A stretch of 64,000 nucleotides of DNA from Maratus speciosus (Eukaryota; Arthropoda; Arachnida; Araneae; Salticidae), in contig OZ010789.1 in assembly GCA_963932465.1 (NCBI GenBank), positions 594,281,581-594,345,580 of the forward strand, written 5' to 3'. The notes below the pieces were generated by a model. The model saw nothing but the letters and a program-made list of their open reading frames with translations. It searched no databases and had not been told where the DNA came from. The position numbers were made by a program, and so were the translations under genes. Of the stretch, positions 47,064 to 58,504 are shown piece after piece. Within the stretch, counting starts at the first letter, position 1. Every line of letters starts with the position of its first letter.

Positions 47064-48116
47064 CAGTCGTGGAAAAAAAAAGTAAACACCCCCTACTAAC
47101 TTCTTAACAAATTATCGTAGAAGAAAGTTACTGGTACCGAACGATCGGAAATAAAGTCTACTTTTAAATGATGTATATAAAATCTGTCTAAGGGGCCATC
47201 TACATATTAAAACGAACCATGACTTTGTTTTTTTCAAAAGCAGTACACAATTCTGACCGCATAAATGAACTCTACACCTTTCAATTAGCCTATAAACAAA
47301 TTTTTATGCAATTCGTGCCAAAAGTTTCCGAGAAATTAATTATTTTAAAACGAGTGTATTTTAAGGGCTGTATCCAAATTGAAGTTCCGAACTCGATTGT
47401 TAACCGAGAGAGCCGCCTTCTTGATCAAGGCACGTTTAAGCGTCAATGAAACTTGTTTGATTACAGGATAGCAGAAAAAATTTCAAAAAATGTACTCACT
47501 TCTATCATAGACGGCGACTTAAACCATCATTTTGCCGTTTTTTAATCATAATTTGAAAACTATTTGGAAGAAAAATGTAAAATTTTGGATTTCCATAAAG
47601 CAGGACTTAATAAATCTAAATCCATCAAAAAAATTGTATGTTGCAATTCATAATTTTTTCGAATATTAATTTCATAATTCATATCATAAAATTATAAAAA
47701 TTGCAAATTCAACGTATTTATGTTTGGGTATATTAGTATTATTGCTACACAAAAAATTAGATCATTAGGAGCATAATTTCAGGAGATATAAATACAAATA
47801 TGAAAATGTAATTTAACATTAGAAGTACAAAATTTTGAATATCTATAATTCAAAAACTTATCATTCGAATGACTTGGAATTTGGTTTCTAGGCATATTTT
47901 GAACCGAAGATTTGAAATATCTCGTTAAATTTGGGTATTGCCATTGAAAAAAATGAAGTTTGGTTTCGTTTTAATATGCATATGCCCCCCTAAGCACATT
48001 TTATACACACCATTTAAAAGCAGACTTTATTTCCAATCGTCCGGTACCAAAAACTTTCGTCTACGATAATTTGTTGAGGAGTTAGTATGGGGTGTTTACT
48101 TTTCTTTCCACAATTG
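47064..48116. mobile_element. TA-flanked MITE, copy 2 (CAGTCGTGG family)
   Basis: 1053 bp with ends CAGTCGTGGAAAAAAAAAGT and (right, inverted) CAATTGTGGAAAGAAAAGTA, TA on both sides (47062-47063, 48117-48118). The body matches copy 1 throughout. It sits directly against the right TIR of the 42551 element. The 76-codon frame at 47219-47449 is within it and is not conserved in copies 1 or 3. Confidence 0.85.
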
Positions 48117-48169
48117 TACGTATGTATGTACGTAACACGATAACTCTTGATAGAAAAATTCGATTTTCT

Positions 48170-48570
48170 TCAATTTTTTCCTAGGTTCATTCTGATAAGG
48201 CGATTCGCTGTATAGATTTGGAAGTTCATTGTTTAAGTAAAAGGAGGGAATGGGGGCTGATGCACTCTTAATTTAGATAAATGGGCTTTTCATGCAGAAT
48301 TATCCGAATTGCTTCAAATGTTTTATACTGGTTTATTCTAATAAGACGCTTCACTGATTAGATTTAGACGTTCATTTATTTAGTATAAAGGGAGGAGCTG
48401 GAGGTAATCCCCCTTAATTTAAATAAATCAGTTTTTCATGCAAAATTTACATAAAATTTTATATACCGGTTTATTCTGATAAGGTGTTTCTCTGATTAGA
48501 TTTGGAGGTTCATTGGCAAAGCATAAAAAGGGAAATGGGGGAGTTAATCTCCACCCCTTAATTTAGTGAA
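48170..48570 (+). repeat. Three diverged ~143-bp tandem units
   Basis: GGTTYATTCTRATAAG recurs at about 48184, 48329 and 48469, each followed by GATTTGGARGTTCATT and a G-rich AGGGRRARTGGGGG tract. It continues the array-type repeat whose left flank (to 42550) was separated from it by the 5.6-kb insertion. Confidence 0.75.
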
Positions 48571-48792
48571 ATGGATTTTGTTGATTTCTTTGTTTTTCGA
48601 TGGACGTTTTTCTTTGAAATAAAAGTATAATAAACAATTAGAGTGAAGAGACTGTGAGCTCAATGCCATCTCTTTAACTGGGCACTTTTCTTTTTTTATT
48701 TCACCTAATTATCGTCATTTTATTTCGATATTATTCGGAGTAATATACTTTTTTATTGCAATATTTCTTTAAACTATCGAAAAACATTTTAA

Positions 48793-49624
48793 CCCATTTG
48801 TGCCTAAAGTTTTGTTTATTCAAATTTGTTGGTAAAATCACTTTAAAATGTTGAAAAATGAACTGGAAAAATATTAAATAAAAATCACGCTAAATTTTTT
48901 TTTAATAATTATCTGATAAAATATAAACGTACTAAAAATATGGAAATATGCGTAATATTTGTAATAATATTTGTAATATGCATAATTTTATGTTTTGTCT
49001 TTATTTATATAAAATAAGCTTTTAAATTGCCTATTATACACTATAATTAGCATCTTTTATGAATTACTAAAAAATATATATTTATTTATTTGCAGAGACT
49101 AATAACATTATAAGTATTATTAACAATAAATTAAGAATAATCGTATTTGAAGCTTAAAAACAATTTGTTTCATGATAATCTTGAAAAGAACTTTCATAAA
49201 TAACTGCCTTCTCAATGGCCAATAAAAATATGTATACCTTCTTTCCTAGCGTCCTATATATTGTATGTAACTAAAAATGCATAAAAAATAGGCTTGAACA
49301 TATAATCTCACAATTTTAAAAAATACGTATTTCAAAAAAGTCTACAAGCTAAGATTATGACTTATTTATTCAGATCTTTGTTCGAAAAAGCACAAATAAA
49401 CTTACTTTTTACCTTGAAAAATGAAAAATCTATAAACTCCGGAAAAAGCATTTTTCATTTTAAGCAAATAAATCTCCATCTTATGCTGTCATCTTTCGGT
49501 TAACAGATAAAGCCATTTGTAGATAATTATTTCATACAATTTTCATTTTATAAAGAAGAAGAAAATTACACAAATTTATTAAAATTTGCAGCGTCCCAAA
49601 AATAGGACGCTAGGCATAAATGGG
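48793..49624. mobile_element. TTAA-flanked element copy B, uninterrupted
   Basis: 832 bp, left end CCCATTTGTGCCTA and right end TAGGCATAAATGGG, inverted repeats with TTAA outside each (48789-48792, 49625-49628). The body matches 7074-9588 without that copy's foldback and SINE. Non-coding; TTAA borders fit a piggyBac-type MITE. Confidence 0.8.
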
Positions 49625-49628
49625 TTAA

Positions 49629-51003
49629 TATATATATTTATCATTAAAGAAAACATATGTTTGTAAACGATTTTTGACTATTCAAAATATATCAATAATA
49701 AGTTGAAAATATTTTTCAAGAAGAAATTTAAACAACGACTCTAATAAGTTGCAGTACTTTCGATACAGTAAATGTTTACGTCCATTTGCAAAATCTTATT
49801 GTAATAACAATAGGTTATTATTGATTATATATTAAATCGTTAAAAGAATATATTTTGCCTTTCTTGATGTTTTTTACAGAAAAAAGTCACTGTTCTGATA
49901 TAACAAATGATACAAAATACTTAAATATAAAATGCTGCATAACTTTTGAACCTGTAATATTGTATGCAACATTTGATGTTTTTAAAATTGTATTAATACT
50001 TATTTAAAAATAATACTTATTTTTGCATATCAGATCCTAAATCATTCTTCACATTATTAAAACAAAATTCACTTACAGTTGTAATCATGCTTCCGAAATG
50101 TCAAGGCGTATGGCAGAGCATTTATTGAAATATAAATGATTTCCTTTTTTTTTATCTATGTCACGTACAAATATTTGGAAGATGAAGATTTATGTCGATG
50201 TGTCAGGAACTTGCGGCATAAATTTGTCAAACAAAAAGCGAAGTGTATACAGATTTCTATTGTCCAAACTGTCAACTAAACTTAAAGACGCTAAAAAATG
50301 AAAGAATGATGTATTTTTGGTTTCTTTAAAAGGTTTTTTAGTCAGCAAATATTTAGGAATGAAACATTATTCTGAATTTAAGACATTTTTACCTTAAAAA
50401 TGATCCGTTTCTTATTAAATACATTCCGTTAAAGATAATGTTTTTCGACTTGAAGTGGAATGCTAAGCAGTATCACACAATGTTAGCTACATTTTGTAAC
50501 ATAATTTTTAATATTTCAAGCGTACATTGGCTTATATCATATAAAACAGAAATGTTCATTAAGTCGGAATTTGTTCGTCAAACGTGAAAAATGAGGTGAG
50601 TTCGTGCTATAACTAGTTTTATAAATATTCAGATCTTGGAGCAATAGCTGCTGCACACTAATGCAAAAATGCACAAACAAAAAGAAAATATTACTGTTAT
50701 ATGTATTGAATTCACTAATACGGAAATGATATAGCTCCATTATAAATTGGGACTAAGCACTAAAATCATTACTTATCATGGGATATCATTGAATGAAGTA
50801 CGTCTGGTAGGATTTAATAGAATGATGAAACATTTTATTAATGTATTTATATGTTCAGATTCATCTTCATAAAATTTTAAATGACTCGACAAATTTCTGC
50901 AACGATTATAAATGGAAAATATCAAACAATTCGGTTGGGTAGTATTTGAGCTTTTATATGCAGACAGATGAACGGAGGAGCCGGTCAGTATAGGTGCTAC
51001 GTA
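49629..51003. other. Unassigned AT-rich stretch
   Basis: No recognisable feature. The 67-codon minus frame at 50537-50740 is unsupported. Confidence 0.5.
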
Positions 51004-53143
51004 AAGTCGTGGAAAAAAAAGTAAACACCCCCTACAAACTCCCCAACAAATTATCGTAGAAGAAAGTTACTGGTACCGAACGATTGGAAATAAAGTCTAC
51101 TTTTAAGTGATGTACATAAAATTTGCTTAGGGAGCCATCTACATATTAAAAAGAACCATAACTTTGTTTTTTCAATAGCAGTACAGAATTCTGACAGCAT
51201 AAATGGACTCTACACCCTTCAATTAGCCTATAAACAAATTTTTATGCAATTCGAATCATAAGTTTCCGAGAAATTAATTATTTTAAAACGAGCGTATTTT
51301 AAGGGCTGTATCCAAATTGAAGTTCGGTAATCGATTGTTAACCGAGAGAGCCCCTTCTTGATCAAGGCACCTTAAGCAGTCAATTAAGCCTGTTAGATTA
51401 CAGGATAGCATAAGAAATTTCAAAATATTTAGTCACTTCTATAATAGACGGCCCCTTAAACCATCATTTTTCCGTTTTTACTTTCTTCTACCACTACAAG
51501 AAGAAAGTATTGGATTCGGGAAATTTTTCGACTTCTGGTTTTCGACGGATTTATGCGTTTTATAATGCCCAGAACACGATTTGATGGTTTTTAGAAAATT
51601 TCTGTCTGTGAGTCTCAATGTCACTCTGTCACTCTGTCTGTGATTCTGTATGTGACAAATATTTTTTGGGCGCTCTATCTCAAGAACTAACGCACGGAAT
51701 TTCACAAAACTTTATATTTAGTTAGACCTTGATGTATACTGGACTAATTCTGATTAGTTTTTGGTGAAAATCGCCCAACAGGTGGCGCTGCTATGCGGCA
51801 TTTTTCACGAATTCTGCAATAGCTATATCTCAAGAATTACTGCACGGATTTTCATATAACTTCAGATTTAGTTAGTCCAGGATATAGTTTGGTGCTGATT
51901 ACTTTTTTGGGAAAATCGCCCGACAGGTGGTGCTGCTATGCTGCATTAACATAATTATCTCGATAGTTCTAACTCAAGAAATAATACACGAATTTTCGTC
52001 AAACTTCAGATTCAGTTAGTCCCTGATATAAATTAGTGCTGTTTAATTTTTGGTGTAAATCGCACAACAGGTGGCGCTGATGTGCTGCATTTTTCACGAT
52101 TTCCGCAAGAGCTGTATCTCAAGAACTATTGCACGGATTTTCATCAAACTTCAGATTTAGTTAGTTTTTGACATGAATTGACGTATAAATTAGTGCTGTT
52201 TAATTTTTGGTGTAAATCGCTCAACAGGTGGCGCTGCTAAGCTATATTTTTTTGCGATTTCCGCAATAGCTTTATCTCAAGAACTAATGCTTGGATTTTC
52301 AAAAACTTCAGATTCAGGTGTACCTTGATATCATTTAGTGCTGTTTATTTTTGGTGGAAATCGCTCAACAGGTGGCGTTGCTATGCTACATTTTTCAGAA
52401 TTTCCGCTATAGTTCTATCTCAAGAACTAATGCACGAATTTTCATCCAACTTCAAATTCAAATATACTTTGATATGAATTGGTGCTAAATCGTTGTTATT
52501 TCTTGTACTATTTAAATAATTTAATTGTCGTGATTTATATAGAAGAAAGTTTTGTGATGGTCACAACATACTAATTTAAGCATAATTTGAGAACTGCTTG
52601 AAAAAAAATGTGAAATTTCGGATTTCCATAAAGCAGGACTTAAGAAATCTGAATCCATCAAAAAAAAAAAAATTGTAGGTTGCAATTCATAAATTTTTTT
52701 TAATTAATTTCCTAATTCATAATTCATATCAGAAAATTATAAAAAATGCAAATTCAACGTATTTATGTTTGGGTAGATTAGTATTATTGCTACACAAAAA
52801 AATTAGAACATTAGAAACGCAATTTCAGAAGTTATAAATAAAAATATGAGAATGTAATTTAACATTAGAAGCACTAAATTTTGAATGTTTATAATTCAAA
52901 AACTTATCATTCAAATGACTTGAAATTTGGTGCCTAGGCATAGTTTGAACCAAAGATTTGAAATATCCCGTTAAAATTGGGTAAGTTTGGATTCGTTTTA
53001 ATATGTAGATGGCTCCCTAAGCAAATTTTATATACGCCATTTATAAGTAGGCTTTATTTCCAATCTTTCGCTACCAGTAAATTTCGTCTACGATAATTTG
53101 TTGAGGAGTTAGTAGGGCTGTTTACTTTTTTTTTCCACGACTG
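51004..53143. mobile_element. TA-flanked MITE, copy 3, interrupted
   Basis: Ends AAGTCGTGGAAAAAAAAGTA (first base changed) and, inverted, CAGTCGTGGAAAAAAAAAGT, bordered by TA (51002-51003, 53144-53145). About 1045 bp match copies 1 and 2. A Helentron-like element (51480-52574) is inserted after CATCATTTTTCCGTTTTT, where copies 1 and 2 continue uninterrupted. Confidence 0.85.
51480..52574 (+). mobile_element. Helentron-like element, copy 3 (full length)
   Basis: 5' hairpin ACTTTCTTCTACCACTACAA then GAAGAAAGT. Tandem units of ~140-150 bp carry GGTGGCGCTGCTATG. The subterminal TAGAAGAAAGTTTTG is the inverse of the 5' end. The 3' stem-loop is TTGTGA, TGG, TCACAA, then CATACTAA. T lies on both outer sides. 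Its exact ends are visible because it interrupts MITE copy 3. The minus frame 51478-51705 is not a gene. Confidence 0.65.
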
Positions 53144-53171
53144 TACTTACATAATTACGAAGGCACCTAGA

Positions 53172-53395
53172 AAAGTTGAATATCGTAGTGGTCAACACTT
53201 CTGCCTGTCATGATAAAACGCGAATTCATCTCCCTGCTGGAAAATGTTAATTCAACCTTGCATGACCTCGCGATTGACAAAATGAGTACCAAGCTTGCTT
53301 GGGAACTAAACACGCGGGGTCTTGAACTATGCTGACCAACTGACAATTACAAATGCTGTATAGCACTTCGGGGTCCCTGGTTAAAGTAATCTGGG
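53172..53395 (+). repeat. Possible second tRNA-derived SINE
   Basis: TCGTAGTGGTCAACAC resembles an A box and GCGAATTCATCTCC, ~45 bases later, a decayed B box. These are followed by a non-tRNA body (CCTTGCATGACCTCGCGATT, TATAGCACTTCGGGG). Target duplications were not identified. Confidence 0.35.
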
Positions 53396-53464
53396 TTGTG
53401 TACACAGGTCCCTGATTCTTCTTTTATCGTAATCCCCATTTCACCCTTTTTAAGACAATTTAAA

Positions 53465-54420
53465 CTAGTTGGATGTAGCAATCCTAAAACTTTTTTCTGT
53501 CTCATACATGTTAATAATTACTGAAAATTGCAGGATAGCAGAGCCATCGGTTAGGTAATTAACTCCAAAATTTAATCAGCAACATCTCATGTCAACTTCT
53601 AATTGAATTTGAACCTTGATGAAAATCCGTTCATTAGTTTTTAAGATAGAGCTAATGTGGAAATCGTGAAAAGTTCTGCATTGCAGTGACACCTGTTGTG
53701 CAATTTACACCAAAAACTTACCAGGATCAATTTATATCTGGTACTAAATGAGTCTAAAGTTTGATGATAACTTATGCACTGGGTTTTGAGATACAGCTAT
53801 TGCGGAAACCGTGAAAAAATGCAGCATAGTAGCGTCACCTGTTGAGCGATTTACACCAAATCTAAACAACAATAATTTATATCAGGGGTTAACTGAATAT
53901 GAAGTTTGATAAAAAATTCGTGCGCTAGTTCTTGAGGTAGAGCTATTGCGATAATCATAAATAATACAGCATAGTAGCACCACCTATTGGGCGATTTACA
54001 CCAAATATTTATCAGCACAAAATTACATCAAGGGCTAACTGAATTTAAAGTTTTCTAAAAAACCGTGCTTTAGCTCTTCAGATATAGCTATTATGGAAAT
54101 CATAAATAATGCAGCATAGCAGCCTCACCTTCGGGGCGATTTACACCAAAAACTAATCAGCACTAACTTAAATAAGGTTCTAACTGAATCTAAAATTGTA
54201 TAAAATTCCGCTTATTAATTCTTGAGAAAGAGCTCCCTCAAAATTTGTATCACATACAGACACATTAACAGACACAGATTCACAGACACACATTTTGTAT
54301 ATATATATATGTTTTTCGGGATTTTCCACCCCTAAAACGTGTAAATCCGTCGAACACCGGAATTCGAACATTCTCGTTAATCCAATACTTTCATCTTGTA
54401 AAAGTACAAGAAAAAGAATA
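53465..54420 (-). mobile_element. Helentron-like element, copy 4 (minus strand, diverged)
   Basis: Read on the minus strand it runs from a decayed 5' hairpin (TACTTTTACAAGATGAAAGTAT near 54390-54415) through GTGTAAATCG/GGTGGCGCTGCTAT-like ~145-bp units to a GGAT..ATCC hairpin and CTAG at 53465-53468. T lies beyond. The 63-codon frame at 54180 is the equivalent of chance frames in other copies. Confidence 0.65.
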
Positions 54421-56178
54421 TTAGGTAAAGAAATGATCGATTAATTAATTATTAAATTTTATGGTATAAAACAGTTTTCAAATGTAATTATTTATTGTTT
54501 GATATTCGAAAAAACTATAATATATGTTACATAGAAGAACCCTTTGTGTTTTTCAGAGTGTAATCTCAGTAAAACAGAAACGATTTCAAATAAGATGGTG
54601 GCAAAACGATGGTGACTATCTCCGTCAAAATACAACTTCTATTGGGATTCCGAAGAAAAGAATGTTCTAAAATTGAGTGACACATCGGAGGCTACAAACT
54701 TGTAATTTAGTACGCATTAAAGGTACAGATTGTTAGCTAAGAACGGTACCTAAAAAATTCAAAAAGTAAAAGGGTGAAATATGCGAAACATTCTAAAAAC
54801 TTTTTTAACTACCAATTTATTTTTAATTATTAGGGTTAAAAACATAAAATTTAGCATGGGTTTTATTGTAGAGACTTCAATGGGGCATTCTCACTATCTT
54901 TTGACTTTCATGTCCCTGAATAATTATTTTTTATTTAATACACCTTTTTGAGTTTTTTTATTTCATATACTAGGGACCATCTCATTGCATGATTGCACAA
55001 CAATATTAACGAGATAAATAAGTTTTGAACGATGTTGGGCGACCAAATACCTTTAAAACTCCTATACCGTCCCGTGTCCCTGACGCTGATTGGAGCTGTC
55101 TGGATAAAATTGTTTCAATAAAAATAATCAAATGTTTTTTTTTTTTTTTTTCTGAAACTGGAACTATTGTTTTATATTAATATGTTGCTAAAAATTAACC
55201 TGCTCGCATTTTTAAGGTTGTGTTTATTTTTTAAACTCTGTCCCTGTGTTTTAGATTCCTTACCATCCCTCTTCTAAAATTATACAGAAAATAATTTCAG
55301 ATGCAGCCACAGAATTTGTTTCAAGTTTTTTCTCATGCAGAAGTATGCTAGAGAAATAATGTCTAAAATTCTTTGGCATGAAATTTACTGTAGAATTTAA
55401 ATCAGCATTTAAATATCAATTTCAAGCACCGTGGCTTTATTGGTAGTCTCACCATCCCCAAGGTTTATTCCTACACTTTTTGAGGTAAATTAAAAAAAAA
55501 AATTAATCCAATGTTAACAACTGTTTCTAAAAATCAATGAACATTGTGGCTATTACTTAGTCTTAACATGATTTTCCTAAAAATAGGATGTAATTTTCCT
55601 TACCGTTCCATCCTTACCGTCCTTTTTTTTACCATTTCGTCCCTTTCTTCCAATACCGTCCCCCTTTTCTACATTACCGTCCCGTCTTTAACACCCCTTT
55701 AAAACAATGTTATGCAAAAATTCTGCATTAAAAGTACTACATTGTTATTATTTCTTATTTGAATGTCCTGTGGGTACTATGCAATTCATTATAAGTAAAA
55801 ATGTAGAAGAAAATAAAACGTTATAGGGGTAAAATGGTAAGGAAAATTAAACTCGCAAGTTTTAACTTGAACCTCAGTTAAATAAAAAAAATTTTCGCTG
55901 CTGACCATTTTTTCTTTATTTTGAACCATTAAGGCATTCGTCTATCAGATTAAAATGTTATTTTAACAAGTTTAATTTTGCCAGATTTTTTCCCCCAAAA
56001 GTCAAAAGATTGTGAGAAAGCCCCAAATGCTCGAAAAGAAGAGTCTTTAGGTGCGTTCGTAATTATATAAATACTTAGTACCTATAGTCGTCGTCAGGTC
56101 CTTCGGTTTGTCTGTCTGTCTGTCCGCATATAACAGAGCAGAAAATATCCAACTGAATGGTTTGAATTTTAAAATATA
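54421..56178. repeat. Inverted-repeat segment with TACCGTCC-rich core
   Basis: TGGGGCATTCTCACTATCTT at 54881 is mirrored at 55998-56025 (28-bp arms, few mismatches). Between them TACCGTCC-type phrases recur at 55067 and several times at 55600-55690. The rest is unassigned. Confidence 0.5.
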
Positions 56179-56639
56179 GGGTAAAAGCACCAATAGTCGG
56201 CCACTTAAGCGCTTTCTTTAAGTATATAGCTCAAAGCGTAATTAAAAAAAAACAATACAACATTTTTAACAGTGACACATGTTAATGTACACTTTTATTT
56301 TACTGTTTCAGCAATTGTTTTTTAAAAAAAAACTGATTATGGTTTTTATTTATAAAAAGTTAAACTTAAAAGTAGCAAAGGTCTAGTAGTCGGCCACTCA
56401 ATTCTAGTTTTCGGCCATCAGTGGACCAGTAGTCGGCCACTTAAATGCTTTGTTATTTAAATAACTTAAGGTATAACTTTTATAAAAAGAACAACATTTT
56501 AATGATAAAATGTGTTAATTTATTCTTTTCTTATAATGTTGCTCGAATAATTTAAAATATTATAATAGTATTTAACACTTTCGAACATAGTTTAAAATTG
56601 TTTGTGAATTTGGATTGTCTTCAGTCTGTCCGAGCTCTA

Positions 56640-57760
56640 ACACTCGCAAATATATACGAATCTCCTTGAAATTTTTGTATGTTTTTGACATTAACAATAG
56701 CAAGATCACTATTGAAAATAAAGTGTATAGAATTTATAGTTCATCTGCAGGGACAGTCAAAAATATCCCAATGCATTACGCTCAATGAGAAAAATTGCTT
56801 CAAGTTTATTTTAATGATGTTGGCCATTTCAAATATAATGAAATTGATATGCATATATGAAGTGCATTTAACTACGCATTCTAGACAATATGGAGTCCAA
56901 AGAACTTATTATTCATTTATAGGGCCCCGCAAAAGAATTCCTTTACAAAATAGTGTCAGGGGATAAGCAGTTTGCAGCGTATTTTATTTCTCTTATACTA
57001 CATCAAATAGAATGAAATTGATATACTACATTACTGGAGCTTGCTACAAAATACTCGTTGTATAACATGATATGCATACCTTTTATCGTTCATTTACAGG
57101 GAAACACAAAAAATTCGAATAAAATACTGTATCTTTCTATTAGCGATAATTGCTGTAAGTGTGATTTTGTTTATGACATGCGTTTTTAAGTTTAATTAAA
57201 CTTTTGCTTACAATGGGGTGTGTATAACTGATATAGATCATATACAAGGCTACACAAAAGAGTTTGTAAGCTTTGTGGAGTATCAGCGTGAATGGCTTAA
57301 AAGAGGCTTTTATGCTCTTTCAAGCTGAACTATATTTAGTATACTAAGAGATGTTTCTATAATATAAATAAAACCATATACTGGGCCACGCAAAGAACTG
57401 AATACATGACCTCCCAGGGATAATAATGAGTGGAAGTATCATTTCAGTAGTTTTTAATCACCTTTTAGCCTTAATTAAATTTTAGTTTAATATGTGCGGC
57501 ATATAAAAATCTATTGGTAATATACAGGGCTGTACAAAGTAATTCAAGTATGTTTCCGTATAGGGGAAGAAGTGGCTGAAGGTAAATTTTCAACCTGTTA
57601 TGCATTTTCTTACTATACTAAGTTTTATCATACTATGTATAGAATGATATACAAATCTTTAGATTAAATACAGGACTGCGCAAAAGAATTGAACTAATTT
57701 TTCGGTTAGGGACCATAATCTGCTTTTCAAAAGTATTATGCCTTTTCTAAAATGTTTACA
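56640..57760 (+). repeat. Diverged ~147-bp array, inner copy
   Basis: Phrases of the type ATACAGGGCYACRCAAAAGA recur at about 56921, 57098, 57247, 57382, 57526 and 57672 (spacing 135-177). Each is preceded by GAAATTGATATGCAT-like sequence. Related units are found at 61130-61700, outside the right TIR. Frames 56679-56966 and 57810-58001 are unsupported. Confidence 0.65.
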
Positions 57761-58079
57761 TTTTTTACGGTATTAAGCAGCTCAATTTCGTTGAGGAATT
57801 CTGCAAGTCATGGGAAATGCTTTTATAATCTATTCTTCATTCAAGATTTTTCATTCTTGTTTCTTATGGAAAGTAAAGTTAAAAGTACCAAATTATCTAG
57901 TAGTGGACCTTTCAAATTTTTTATGTAACCATCGTAGACTAGGCTGCGGGCAGAGAAAAAATTGTTACGTCATCCTGTTTCAAAATGAAATTATGATGTA
58001 GGACAAGATTATTAACAGAACATGAATGACTGATCTGTCGATGCATATCTTATTGTGATATCAGCAGTAGTGATCAGCA

Positions 58080-58112
58080 GCGCTCACTACTGATACCAGC
58101 AGTAGTGAGCGC
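58080..58112. repeat. Perfect 13-bp-arm hairpin
   Basis: GCGCTCACTACTG, seven bases (ATACCAG), CAGTAGTGAGCGC. An upstream TATCAGCAGTAGTGA can compete for the same partner, so two alternative hairpins are possible. Confidence 0.9.
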
Positions 58113-58504
58113 AATTCTTCATTTTCGCGTTACTATCTCCTAATCGAGTTTCGAAATGTAATTTTAATAAGTTGCATATCTCGAATAGTGCATTACAAAT
58201 GTCACAGTCTGTCTCGTAGTATCTTTGAACAATATGAGCAGAATGAGGCGCCAATTCCTATTTAAGGGAAAATATGGTTACTTGTTCAGTTGTTTTCCCC
58301 TATTCGATATTTTAAATACATGTGACAAAGTAATAGTTTGTTATTATTGTTATTTTAGTAGTTATCTTATTTTTATAGATTTGTGATTTTATAGTAACAG
58401 TCGTTTTGATATAATTATGCGGTGTTATAAAAAAAATTCTTGTTTTTTTTATTCTTTTTTTGTGATAAACGCATGGGCGCATAGCGTTCATCAAAACTAA
58501 AACT

